DNA of 64,000 nt from Amblyomma americanum (Eukaryota > Arthropoda > Arachnida > Ixodida > Ixodidae). The notes beneath the pieces were generated by a model. The model made no database searches and was not told where the DNA came from. It saw only the letters and a program-made list of their open reading frames with translations. Each line of letters opens with the position of its first letter. Positions within the stretch are counted from its first letter, which is position 1. Positions 19,715-32,207 of the stretch are shown here, piece after piece. The stretch lies in NCBI RefSeq assembly GCF_052857255.1, contig NW_027526646.1, forward strand, positions 1 through 64,000, given 5' to 3'. Both the position numbers and the translations under genes were made by a program.

Positions 19715-22417
19715 TGTTGTGATTTAGCTCGTTTCGGTCTAAAACAGCTTGTTTCGTTGTAATAAGCAAGAATACATGCTTTTCGCGCAGTTATAAGAGA
19801 AAAAGTTTTGACGAGTATCACGTGGATACTTGTAAAACCGATGTGTTCAGATTTAGCTCGTTTCGGTCTAAAACAGCTTGTTTCGTTGTATTAAGCAAGA
19901 ATACATGCTTTTCGCGCAGTTATAAGTGAAAAAGTTTGCGTATTAGAGAGACACTTGTAAAACCGATGTGTTGTGATTTAGCTCGTTTCGGTCTAAAACA
20001 GCTTGTTTCGTTGTATTAAGCAAAAATACATGCTTTTCGCGCAGTTATAGGAGAAAAAGTTTTGACGAGTATCACGTGGATACTTGTAAAACCGATGTGT
20101 TCAGATTTAGCTCGTTTCGGTCTAAAACAGCTTGTTTCGTTGTATTAAGCACGAATACATGCTTTTCGCGCAGTTATAAGAGAAAAAGTTTTGACGAGTA
20201 TCACGTGGAACACTTGTAATACCGATGTGTTGTGATTTAGCTCGTTTCGGTCTAAAACAGCTTGTTTCGCTGTATTAAGCAAGAATACATGCTTTTCGCG
20301 CAGTTATAAGAGAAAAGGTTTGGACGCGTATCAGAGGAACACTTGTAAAACCGATGTGTTGTGATTTAGCTCATTTCGGTCGAAAACAGCTTGTTTCGCT
20401 GTATTAAGCAAGAATACATGCTTTTCGCGCAGTTATAAGAGAAAAAGTTTTGACGCGTATGAGAGGAACACTTGTAAAACCGATGTGTTGTGATTTAGCT
20501 CGTTTCGGTCTAAAACAGCTTGTTTCGCTGTATTAAGCAAGAATACATGCTTTTCGCGCAGTTATAAGAGAAAAAGTTTTGACGCGTATCAGAGGAACAC
20601 TTGTAAAACCGATGTGTTGTGATTTAGCTCGTTTCGGTCTAAAACAGCTTGTTTCGCTGTATTAAGCAAGAATACATGCTTTTCGCGCAGTTATAAGAGA
20701 AAAAGTTTTGACGCGTATCAGAGGAACACTTGTAAAACCGATGTGTTGTGATTTAGCTCGTTTCGGTCTAAAACAACTTGTTTCGCTGTATTAAGCAAGA
20801 ATACATGCTTTTCGCGCAGTTATAAGAGAAAAAGTTTTGACGCGTATCAGAGGAACACTTGTAAAACCGATGTGTTGTGATTTAGCTCGTTTCGGTCTAA
20901 AACAGCTTGTTTCGCTGTATTAGGCAAGAATACATGCTTTTCGCGCAGTTATAAGAGAAAAAGTTTTGACGCGTATCAGAGGAACACTTGTAAAACCGAT
21001 GTGTTCAGATTTAGCTCGTTTCGGTCTAAAACAGCCTGTTTCATTGTATTAAGCACGAATACTTGCTTTACGCGCAGTTATAGAAGAAAAAGTTATGACG
21101 CGTATCAGAGACACTTGTAAAACCGATGTGTTGTGATTTAGCTCGTTTCGGTCTAAAACAGCTTGTTTCGTTGTATTAAGCAAGAATACATGCTTTTCGC
21201 GCAGTTATAAGAGAAAAAGTTTTGACGAGTTTCACGTGGAACACTTGTAAAACCGATGTGTTGTGATTTAGCTCGTTTCGGTCTAAAACAGCTTGTTTCG
21301 CTGTATTAAGCAAGAATACATGCTTTTCGCGCAGTTATAAGAGAAAAAGTTTTGACGCGTATCAGAGGAACACTTGTAAAACCGATGTGTTGTGATTTAG
21401 CTCGTTTCGGTCTAAAACAGCTTGTTTCGTTGTATTAAGCAAGAATACATGCTTTTCGCGCAGTTATAAGAGAAAAAGTTGACGCGTATCACATGGACAC
21501 TTGGAAAACCGATGTGTTCAGATCTAGCTCGTTTTGGTCTAAAACAGCTTGTTTCGTTGTATTAAGCAAGAATACATGCTTTACGCGCAGTTATAGAAGA
21601 AAAAGTTTTGACGCGTATCAGGGAGACACTTGTAAAACCGATGTGTTGTGATTTAGCTCGTTTCGGTCTAAAACAGCTTGTTTCGTTGTATTAAGCAAGA
21701 ATACATGCTTTTCGCGCAGTTATAAAGAAAAAGTTTTGACGAGTTTCACGTGGAACACTTGTAATACCGATGTGTTGTGATTTAGCTCGTTTCGGTCTAA
21801 AACAGCTTGCTTCGCTGTATTAAGCAAGAATACATGCTTTTCGCGCAGTTATAAGAGAAAAAGTTTTGACGCGTATCAGAGGAACACTTGTAAAACCGAT
21901 GTGTTGTGATTTAGCTCATTTCGGTCTAAAACAGCTTGTTTCGTTGTATTAAGCACGAATACATGCTTTTCGCGCAGTTATAAGAGAAAAAGTTTTGACG
22001 CGTATCAGAGGAACACTTGTAAAACCGATGTGTTTTGATTTAGCTCGTTTCGGTCTAAAACAGCTTGTTTCGCTGTATTAACTAAGAATACATGCTTTTC
22101 GCGCAGTTATAAGAGAAAAAGTTTTGACGCGTATCAGAGGAACACTTGTAAAACCTTTGTGTTGTGATTTAGCTCGTTTCGGTCTAAAACAGGTTGTTTC
22201 GCTGTATTAAGCAAGAATACATGCTTTTCGCGCAGTTATAAGAGAAAAAGTTTTGACGCGTGTCACAGGAACACTTGTAAAACCGATGTGTTCAGAATTA
22301 GCTCGTTTCGGTCTAAAACAACTTGTTTCGTTGTATTAAGCACGAAACAATGCTTTACGCGCAGTTATAGAAGAAAAAGTTTTGACGCGTATTAGAGAGA
22401 CACTTGTAAAACCGATG
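19715..22417. repeat. HOR block 7: form A, 21 monomers, T3 missing
   Basis: Order: H1-H7, A1-A10, T1, T2, T4, T5. Both A8 (21515) and A10 are present, so this is the most complete A middle. T3 is absent and T2 (22031-22159) has the unique TATTAACTAAG. Rare markers are GTTATAGGAG in H3 (near 20046), AGAAAAGGTTTGG in H5, CGGTCGAAAAC in H6, TATTAGGCAAG in A3, and a 2-bp loss in A7 (AAAAAGTTGACG near 21475). All but the T2 marker recur exactly 15200 bp to the right in block 13. Confidence 0.85.
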
Positions 22418-25123
22418 TGTTGTGATTTAACTCGTTTCGGTCTAAAACAGCTTGTTTCGTTGTAATAAGCAAGAATACATGCTTTTCGCGCAGTTATAAG
22501 AGAAAAAGTTTTGACGAGTATCACGTGGATACTTGTAAAACCGATGTGTTCAGATTTAGCTCGTTTCGGTCTAAAACAGCTTGTTTCGTTGTATTAAGCA
22601 AGAATACATGCTTTTCGCGCAGTTATAAGTGAAAAAGTTTGCGTATTAGAGAGACACTTGTAAAACCGATGTGTTGTGATTTAGCTCGTTTCGGTCTAAA
22701 ACAGCTTGTTTCGTTGTATTAAGCAAAAATACATGCTTTTCGCGCAGTTATAAGAGAAAAAGTTTTGACGAGTATCACGTGGATACTTGTAAAACCTATG
22801 TGTTCAGATTTAGCTCGTTTCGGTCTAAAACAGCTTGTTTCGTTGTATTAAGCACGAATACATGCTTTTCGCGCAGTTATAAGAGAAAAAGTTTTGACGA
22901 GTATCACGTGGAACACTTGTAATACCGATGTGTTGTGATTTAGCTCGTTTCGGTCTAAAACAGCTTGTTTCGCTGTATTAAGCAAGAATACATGCTTTTC
23001 GCGCAGTTATAAGAGAAAAAGTTTTGGACGCGTATCAGAGGAACACTTGTAAAACCGATGTGTTGTGATTTAGCTCATTTCGGTCTAAAACAGCTTGTTT
23101 CGCTGTATTAAGCAAGAATACGTGCTTTTCGCGCAGTTATAAGAGAAAAAGTTTTGACGCGTATGAGAGGAACACTTGTAAAACCGATGTGTTGTGATTT
23201 AGCTCGTTTCGGTCTAAAACAGCTTGTTTCGCTGTATTAAGCAAGAATACATGCTTTTCGCGCAGTTATAAGAGAAAAAGTTTTGACGCGTATCAGAGGA
23301 ACACTTGTAAAACCGATGTGTTGTGATTTAGCTCGTTTCGGTCTAAAACAGCTTGTTTCGCTGTATTAAGCAAGAATACATGCTTTTCGCGCAGTTATAA
23401 GAGAAAAAGTTTTGACGCGTATCAGAGGAACACTTGTAAAACCGATGTGTTGTGATTTAGCTCGTTTCGGTCTAAAACAACTTGTTTCGCTGTATTAAGC
23501 AAGAATACATGCTTTTCGCGCAGTTATAGGAGAAAAAGTTTTGACGCGTATCAGAGGAACACTTGTAAAACCGATGTGTTGTGATTTAGCTCGTTTCGGT
23601 CTAAAACAGCTTGTTTCGCTGTATTAAGCAAGAATACATGCTTTTCGCGCAGTTATAAGAGAAAAAGTTTTGACGCGTATCAGAGGAACACTTGTAAAAC
23701 CGATGTGTTCAGATTTAGCTCGTTTCGGTCTAAAACAGCCTGTTTCATTGTATTAAGCACGAATACTTGCTTTACGCGCAGTTATAGAAGAAAAAGTTAT
23801 GACGCGTATCAGAGACACTTGTAAAACCGATGTGTTGTGATTTAGCTCGTTTCGGTCTAAAACAGCTTGTTTCGTTGTATTAAGCAAGAATACATGCTTT
23901 TCGCGCAGTTATAAGAGAAAAAGTTTTGACGAGTTTCACGTGGAACACTTGTAAAACCGATGTGTTGTGATTTAGCTCGTTTCGGTCTAAAACAGCTTGT
24001 TTCGCTGTATTAAGCAAGAATACATGCTTTTCGCGCAGTTATAAGAGAAAAAGTTTTGACGCGTATCAGAGGAACACTTGTAAAACCGATGTGTTGTGAT
24101 TTAGCTCGTTTCGGTCTAAAACAGCTTGTTTCGTTGTATTAAGCAAGAATACATGCTTTTCGCGCAGTTATAAGAGAAAAAGTTTTGACGCGTATCACAT
24201 GGACACTTGTAAAACCGATGTGTTGTGATTTAGCTCGTTTCGGTCTAAAACAGCTTGTTTCGTTGTATTAAGCAAGAATACATGCTTTTCGCGCAGTTAT
24301 AAAGAAAAAGTTTTGACGAGTTTCACGTGGAACACTTGTAATACCGATGTGTTGTGATTTAGCTCGTTTCGGTCTAAAACAGCTTGCTTCGCTGTATTAA
24401 GCAAGAATACATGCTTTTCGCGCAGTTATAAGAGAAAAAGTTTTGACGCGTATCAGAGGAACACTTGTAAAACCGATGTGTTGTGATTTAGCTCATTTCG
24501 GTCTAAAACAGCTTGTTTCGTTGTATTAAGCACGAATACATGCTTTTCGCGCAGTTATAAGAGAAAAAGTTTTGACGCGTATCAGAGGAACACTTGTAAA
24601 ACCGATGTGTTTTGATTTAGCTCGTTTCGGTCTAAAACAGCTTGTTTCGCTGTATTAAGCAAGAATACATGCTTTTCGCGCAGTTATAAGAGAAAAAGTT
24701 TTGACGCGTGTCACAGGGACACTTGTAAAACCAATGTGTTCAGATTTAGCTCGTTTCGGTCTAAAACAGCTTGTTTCGTAGTATTAAGCAAGAATACATG
24801 CTTTTCGCGCAGTTATAAGACAAAAAGTTTTGACGCGTATCAGAGGAACACTTGTAAAACCTTTGTGTTGTGATTTAGCTCGTTTCGGTCTAAAACAGGT
24901 TGTTTCGCTGTATTAAGCAAGAATACATGCTTTTCGCGCAGGTATAAGAGAAAAAGTTTTGACGCGTGTCACAGGAACACTTGTAAAACCGATGTGTTCA
25001 GATTTAGCTCGTTTCGGTCTAAAACAACTTGTTTCGTTGTATTAAGCACGAAACAATGCTTTACGCGCAGTTATAGAAGAAAAAGTTTTGACGCGTATTA
25101 GAGAGACACTTGTAAAACCGATG
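22418..25123. repeat. HOR block 8: form A, 21 monomers, A8 missing
   Basis: This has the same order and markers as block 5 (H1 with GATTTAACTCG, H6 with AATACGTGC near 23120, T4 with GCAGGTATAAG near 24938) at an offset of 10693-10694 bp. The 1-bp change in offset comes from an extra T in the H5 linker (GTTTTGGACG near 23025). Private changes include AAAACCTATGTG in H3 (near 22795) and GTTATAGGAG in A2 (near 23526). Confidence 0.85.
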
Positions 25124-26924
25124 TGTTGTGATTTAGCTCGTTTCGGTCTAAAACAGCTTGTTTCGTTGTAATAAGCAAGAATACATGCTTTTCGCGCAGT
25201 TATAAGAGAAAAAGTTTTGACGAGTATCACGTGGATACTTGTAAAACCGATGTGTTCAGATTTAGCTCGTTTCGGTCTAAAACAGCTTGTTTCGTTGTAT
25301 TAAGCACGAATACATGCTTTTCGCGCAGTTATAAGAGAAAAAGTTTTGACGAGTATCACGTGGAACACTTGTAATACCGATGTGTTGTGATTTAGCTCGT
25401 TTCGGTCTAAAACAGCTTGTTTCGCTGTATTAAGCAAGAATACATGCTTTTCACGCAGTTATAAGAGAAAACGTTTGGACGCGTATCAGAGGAACACTTG
25501 TAAAACCGATGTGTTGTGATTTAGCTCATTTCGGTCTAAAACAGCTTGTTTCGCTGTATTAAGCAAGAATACATGCTTTTCGCGCAGTTATAAGAGAAAA
25601 AGTTTTGACGCGTATGAGAGGAACACTTGTAAAACCGATGTGTTGTGATTTAGCTCGTTTCGGTCTAAAACAGCTTGTTTCGCTGTATTAAGCAAGAATA
25701 CATGCTTTTCGCGCAGTTATAAGAGAAAAAGTTTTGACGCGTATCAGAGGAACACTTGTAAAACCGATGTGTTCAGATTTAGCTCGTTTCGGTCTAAAAC
25801 AGCTTGTTTCATTGTATTAAGCACGAATACTTTACGCGCAGTTATAGAAAAAAAAGTTATGACGCGTATCAGAGACACTTGTAAAACCGATGTGTTGTGA
25901 TTTAGCTCGTTTCGGTCTAAAACAGCTTGTTTCGCTGTATTAACCAAGAATACATGCTTTACGGGCAGTTATAGAAGAAAAAGTTTTGACGCGTATTAGA
26001 GAGACACTTGTAAAACCGATGTGTTGTGATTTAGCTCGTTTCGGTCTAAAACAGCTTGTTTCGTTGTATTAAGCAAGAATACATGCTTTTCGCGCAGTTA
26101 TAAGAGAAAAAGTTTTGACGAGTATCACGTGGATACTTGTAAAACCGATGTGTTCAGATATAGCTCGTTTCGGTCTAAAACAGCTTGTTTCGTTGTATTA
26201 AGCAAGAATACATGCTTTTCGCGCAGTTATAAGAGAAAAAGTTTTGACGCGTATCAGAGGAACACTTGTAAAACCGATGTGTTGTGATTTAGCTCATTTC
26301 GGTCTAAAACAGCTTGTTTCGCTGTATTAAGCAAGAATACATGCTTTTCGCGCAGTTATAAGAGAAAAAGTTTTGACGCGTATCAGAGGCACACTTGTAA
26401 AACCGATGTGTTTTGATTTAGCTCGTTTCGGTCTAAAACAGCTTGTTTCGCTGTATTAAGCAAGAATACATGCTTTTCGCGCAGTTATAAGAGAAAAAGT
26501 TTTGACGCGTGTCACAGGGACACTTGTAAAACCAATGTGTTCAGATTTAGCTCGTTTCGGTCTAAAACAGCTTGTTTCGTAGTATTAAGCAAGAATACAT
26601 GCTTTTCGCGCAGTTATAAGACAAAAAGTTTTGACGCGTATCAGAGGAACACTTGTAAAACCTTTGTGTTGTGATTTAGCTCGTTTCGGTCTAAAACAGG
26701 TTGTTTCGCTGTATTAAGCAAGAATACATGCTTTTCGCGCAGTTATAAGAGAAAAAGTTTTGACGCGTGTCACAGGAACACTTGTAAAACCGATGTGTTC
26801 AGAATTAGCTCGTTTCGGTCTAAAACAACTTGTTTCGTTGTATTAAGCACGAAACAATGCTTTACGCGCAGTTATAGAAGAAAAAGTTTTGACGCGTATT
26901 AGAGAGACACTTGTAAAACCGATG
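25124..26924. repeat. HOR block 9: shortened form B, 14 monomers
   Basis: Order: H1, H4, H5, H6, H7, B1, a B2/B9 hybrid (25893-26021), B10, B11, T1-T5. H2-H3 are absent, as in block 6. B3-B8 are removed by the exchange inside the hybrid monomer, which has TATTAACCAAG at its 5' side and CTTTACGGGCAG at its 3' side. B1 has a 4-bp deletion (GAATACTTTACG near 25829 where other copies have GAATACTTGCTTTACG). H5 has the rare CTTTTCACGCAG and GAAAACGTTTGG, shared only with block 10. Confidence 0.84.
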
Positions 26925-29887
26925 TGTTGTGATTTAGCTCGTTTCGGTCTAAAACAGCTTGTTTCGTTGTAATAAGCAAGAATACATGCTTTTCGCGCAG
27001 TTATAAGAGAAAAAGTTTTGACGAGTATCACGTGGATACTTGTAAAACCGATGTGTTCAGATTTAGCTCGTTTCGGTCTAAAACAGCTTGTTTCGTTGTA
27101 TTAAGCAAGAATACATGCTTTTCGCGCAGGTATAAGTGAAAAAGTTTGCGTATTAGAGAGACACTTGTAAAACCGATGTGTTGTGATTTAGCTCGTTTCG
27201 GTCTAAAACAGCTTGTTTCGTTGTATTAAGCAAAAATACATGCTTTTCGCGCAGTTATAAGAGAAAAAGTTTTGACGAGTATCACGTGGATACTTGTAAA
27301 ACCGATGTGTTCAGATTTAGCTCGTTTCGGTCTAAAACAGCTTGTTTCGTTGTATTAAGCACGAATACATGCTTTTCGCGCAGTTATAAGAGAAAAAGTT
27401 TTGACGAGTATCACGTGGAACACTTGTAATACCGATGTGTTGTGATTTAGCTCGTTTCGGTCTAAAACAGCTTGTTTCGCTGTATTAAGCAAGAATACAT
27501 GCTTTTCACGCAGTTATAAGAGAAAACGTTTGGACGCGTATCAGAGGAACACTTGTAAAACCGATGTGTTGTGATTTAGCTCATTTCGGTCTAAAACAGC
27601 TTGTTTCGCTGTATTAAGCAAGAATACATGCTTTTCGCGCAGTTATAAGAGAAAAAGTTTTGACGCGTATGAGAGGAACACTTGTAAAACCGATGTGTTG
27701 TGATTTAGCTCGTTTCGGTCTAAAACAGCTTGTTTCGCTGTATTAAGCAAGAATACATGCTTTTCGCGCAGTTATAAGAGAAAAAGTTTTGACGCGTATC
27801 AGAGGAACACTTGTAAAACCGATGTGTTCAGATTTAGCTCGTTTCGGTCTAAAACAGCTTGTTTCATTGTATTAAGCACGAATACTTGCTTTACGCGCAG
27901 TTATAGAAAAAAAAGTTATGACGCGTATCAGAGACACTTGTAAAACCGATGTGTTGTGATTTAGCTCGTTTCGGTCTAAAACAGCTTGTTTCGCTGTATT
28001 AACCAAGAATACATGCTTTTCGCGCAGTTATAAGAGAAAAAGTTTTGACGAGTATCACGTGGATACTTGTAAAACTGATGTGTTCAGACTTAGCTCGTTT
28101 CGGTCTAAAACAGCTTGTTTCCTTGTATTAAGCACGAATACATGCTTTTCGCGCAGTTATAAGAGAAAAAGTTTTGACGAGTATGACGTGGAACACTTGT
28201 AATACCGATGTGTTGTGATTTAGCTCGTTTCGGTTTAAAACAGCTTGTTTCGCTGTATTAAGCAAGAATACATGCTTTTCGCGCAGTTATAAGAGAAAAC
28301 GTTTTGACGCGTATCAGAGGAACACTTGTAAAACCGATGTGTTGTGATTTAGCTCATTTTGGTCTAAAACAGCTTGTTTCGCTCTATTAAGCAAGAATAC
28401 ATGCTTTTCGCGCAGTTATAAGAGAAAAAGTTTTGACGCGTGTCACAGGGACACTTGTAAAACCGATGTGTTCAGATTTAGCTCGTTTCGGTCTGAAACA
28501 GCTTGTTTCGTTGTATTAAGCACGAATACATGCTTTTCGCGCAGTTATAAGAGAAAAAGTTTAGACGTGTATCAGAGGAACACTTGTAAAACCGATGTGT
28601 TGTGATTTAGCTCGTTTCGGTCTAAAACAGCTTGTTTCGTAGTATTAAGCAAGAATACATGCTTTTCGCGCAGTTATAAGAGAAAAAGTTTTGACGCGTA
28701 TCAGAGGAACACTTGTAAAACCTTTGTGTTGTGATTTAGCTCGTTTCGGTCTAAAACAGCTTGTTTCGCTGTATTAAGCACGAATACATGCTTTTCGCGC
28801 AGTTGTAAGAGAAAAAGTGTTGACGCGTGTCACAGGGACACTTGTAAAACCGATGTGTTCAGATTTAGCTCGTTTCGGTCTAAAACAACTTGTTTCGTTG
28901 TATCAGGCACGAATACATGCTTTACGGGCAGTTATAGAAGAAAAAGTTTTGACGCGTATTAGAGAGACACTTGTAAAACCGATGTGTTGTGATTTAGCTC
29001 GTTTCGGTCTAAAACAGCTTGTTTCGTTGTATTAAGCAAGAATACATGCTTTTCGCGCAGTTATAAGAGAAAAAGTTTTGACGAGTATCACGTGGATACT
29101 TGTAAAACCGATGTGTTCAGATATAGCTCGTTTCGGTCTAAAACAGCTTGTTTCGTTGTATTAAGCAAGAATACATGCTTTTCGCGCAGTTATAAGAGAA
29201 AAAGTTTTGACGCGTATCAGAGGAACACTTGTAAAACCGATGTGTTGTGATTTAGCTCATTTCGGTCTAAAACAGCTTGTTTCGCTGTATTAAGCAAGAA
29301 TACATGCTTTTCGCGCAGTTATAAGAGAAAAAGTTTTGACGCGTATCAGAGGCACACTTGTAAAACCGATGTGTTTTGATTTAGCTCGTTTCGGTCTAAA
29401 ACAGCTTGTTTCGCTGTATTAAGCAAGAATACATGCTTTTCGCGCAGTTATAAGAGAAAAAGTTTTGACGCGTGTCACAGGGACACTTGTAAAACCAATG
29501 TGTTCAGATTTAGCTCGTTTCGGTCTAAAACAGCTTGTTTCGTAGTATTAAGCAAGAATACATGCTTTTCGCGCAGTTATAAGACAAAAAGTTTTGACGC
29601 GTATCAGAGGAACACTTGTAAAACCTTTGTGTTGTGATTTAGCTCGTTTCGGTCTAAAACAGGTTGTTTCGCTGTATTAAGCAAGAATACATGCTTTTCG
29701 CGCAGTTATAAGAGAAAAAGTTTTGACGCGTGTCACAGGAACACTTGTAAAACCGATGTGTTCAGAATTAGCTCGTTTCGGTCTAAAACAACTTGTTTCG
29801 TTGTATTAAGCACGAAACAATGCTTTACGCGCAGTTATAGAAGAAAAAGTTTTGACGCGTATTAGAGAGACACTTGTAAAACCGATG
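26925..29887. repeat. HOR block 10: form B, 23 monomers
   Basis: The complete form B order is present: H1-H7, B1-B11, T1-T5. Its length is 2963 bp, identical to block 3. Rare markers tie it to block 6: AGTATGACGTGG in B3 (near 28180; also 15431) and AGAGGCACACTTG in T1 (near 29350; also 16601), both at an offset of 12749 bp. H2 has GCAGGTATAAGTG, as in blocks 6 and 11. Confidence 0.87.
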
Positions 29888-32207
29888 TGTTGTGATTTAG
29901 CTCGTTTCGGTCTAAAACAGCTTGTTTCGTTGTAATAAGCAAGAATACATGCTTTTCGCGCAGTTATAAGAGAAAAAGTTTTGACGAGTATCACGTGGAT
30001 ACTTGTAAAACCGATGTGTTCAGATTTAGCTCGTTTCGGTCTAAAACAGCTTGTTTCGTTGTATTAAGCAAGAATACATGCTTTTCGCGCAGGTATAAGT
30101 GAAAAAGTTTGCGTATTAGAGAGACACTTGTAAAACCGATGTGTTGTGATTTAGCTCGTTTCGGTCTAAAACAGCTTGTTTCGTTGTATTAAGCAAAAAT
30201 ACATGCTTTTCGCGCAGTTATAAGAGAAAAAGTTTTGACGAGTATCACGTGGATACTTGTAAAACCGATGTGTTCAGATTTAGCTCGTTTCGGTCTAAAA
30301 CAGCTTGTTTCGTTGTATTAAGCACGAATACATGCTTTTCGCGCAGTTATAAGAGAAAAAGTTTTGACGAGTATCACGTGGAACACTTGTAATACCGATG
30401 TGTTGTGATTTAGCTCGTTTCGGTCTAAAACAGCTTGTTTCGCTGTATTAAGCAAGAATACATGCTTTTCGCGCAGTTATAAGAGAAAAAGTTTGGACGC
30501 GTATCAGAGGAACACTTGTAAAACCGATGTGTTGTGATTTAGCTCATTTCGGTCTAAAACAGCTTGTTTCGCTGTAGTAAGCAAGAATACATGCTTTTCG
30601 CGCAGTTATAAGAGAAAAAGTTTGGACGCGTACCAGAGGAACACTTGTAAAACCGATGTGTTGTGATTTAGCTCATTTCGGTCTAAAACAGCTTGTTTCG
30701 CTGTATTAAGCAAGAATACATGCTTTTCGCGCAGTTATAAGAGAAAAAGTTTTGACGCGTATGAGAGGAACACTTGTAAAACCGATGTGTTGTGATTTAT
30801 CTCGTTTCGGTCTAAAACAGCTTGTTTCGTTGTATTAAGCAAGAATACATGCTTTTCGCGCAGTTATAAGAGAAAAAGTTTTGACGAGTTTCACGTGGAA
30901 CACTTGTAAAACCGATGTGTTGTGATTTAGCTCGTTTCGGTCTAAAACAGCTTGTTTCGCTGTATTAAGCAAGAATACATGCTTTTCGCGCAGTTATAAG
31001 AGAAAAAGTTTTGACGCCTATCAGAGGAACACTTGTAAAACCGATGTGTTGTGATTTAGCTCGTTTCGGTCTAAAACAGCTTGTTTCGTTGTATTAAGCA
31101 AGAATACATGCTTTTCGCGCAGTTATAAGAGAAAAAGTTTTGACGCGTATCACATGGACACTTGGAAAACCGATGTGTTCAGATCTAGCTCGTTTTGGTC
31201 TAAAACAGCTTGTTTCGTTGTATTAAGCAAGAATACATGCTTTACGCGCAGTTATAGAAGAAAAAGTTTTGACGCGTATCAGGGAGACACTTGTAAAACC
31301 GATGTGTTGTGATTTAGCTCGTTTCGGTCTAAAACAGCTTGTTTCGTTGTATTAAGCAAGAATACATGCTTTTCGCGCAGTTATAAAGAAAAAGTTTTGA
31401 CGAGTTTCACGTGGAACACTTGTAATACCGATGTGTTGTGATTTAGCTCGTTTCGGTCTAAAACAGCTTGCTTCGCTGTATTAAGCAAGAATACATGCTT
31501 TTCGCGCAGTTATAAGAGAAAAAGTTTTGACGCGTATCAGAGGAACACTTGTAAAACCGATGTGTTGTGATTTAGCTCATTTCGGTCTAAAACAGCTTGT
31601 TTCGTTGTATTAAGCACGAATACATGCTTTTCGCGCAGTTATAAGAGAAAAAGTTTTGACGCGTATCAGAGGAACACTTGTAAAACCGATGTGTTTTGAT
31701 TTAGCTCGTTTCGGTCTAAAACAGCTTGTTTCGCTGTATTAAGCAAGAATACATGCTTTTCGCGCAGTTATAAGAGAAAAAGTTTTGACGCGTGTCACAG
31801 GGACACTTGTAAAACCAATGTGTTCAGATTTAGCTCGTTTCGGTCTAAAACAGCTTGTTTCGTAGTATTAAGCAAGAATACATGCTTTTCGCGCAGTTAT
31901 AAGACAAAAAGTTTTGACGCGTATCAGAGGAACACTTGTAAAACCTTTGTGTTGTGATTTAGCTCGTTTCGGTCTAAAACAGGTTGTTTCGCTGTATTAA
32001 GCAAGAATACATGCTTTTCGCGCAGTTATAAGAGAAAAAGTTTTGACGCGTGTCACAGGAACACTTGTAAAACCGATGTGTTCAGATTTAGCTCGTTTCG
32101 GTCTAAAACAACTTGTTTCGTTGTATTAAGCACGAAACAATGCTTTACGCGCAGTTATAGAAGAAAAAGTTTTGACGCGTATTAGAGAGACACTTGTAAA
32201 ACCGATG
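29888..32207. repeat. HOR block 11: form A lacking A1-A4, 18 monomers
   Basis: Order: H1-H5, an H6/H5 hybrid with GCTGTAGTAAGC (30571), H6, an H7/A5 hybrid, A6, A7, A8 (31176), A9, A10, T1-T5. The same hybrid chain occurs at 17.5-19.7 kb at an offset of 12494 bp, falling to 12493 after the 1-bp insertion in the left copy. The T5 and H1 copies here are the common versions. Confidence 0.84.

Noticed and set aside
25744..25947. The 67-codon reverse frame at 25744-25947 as a distinct gene
   Set aside because: It exists only because of the 4-bp deletion in the B1 monomer there. The rest is ordinary satellite.
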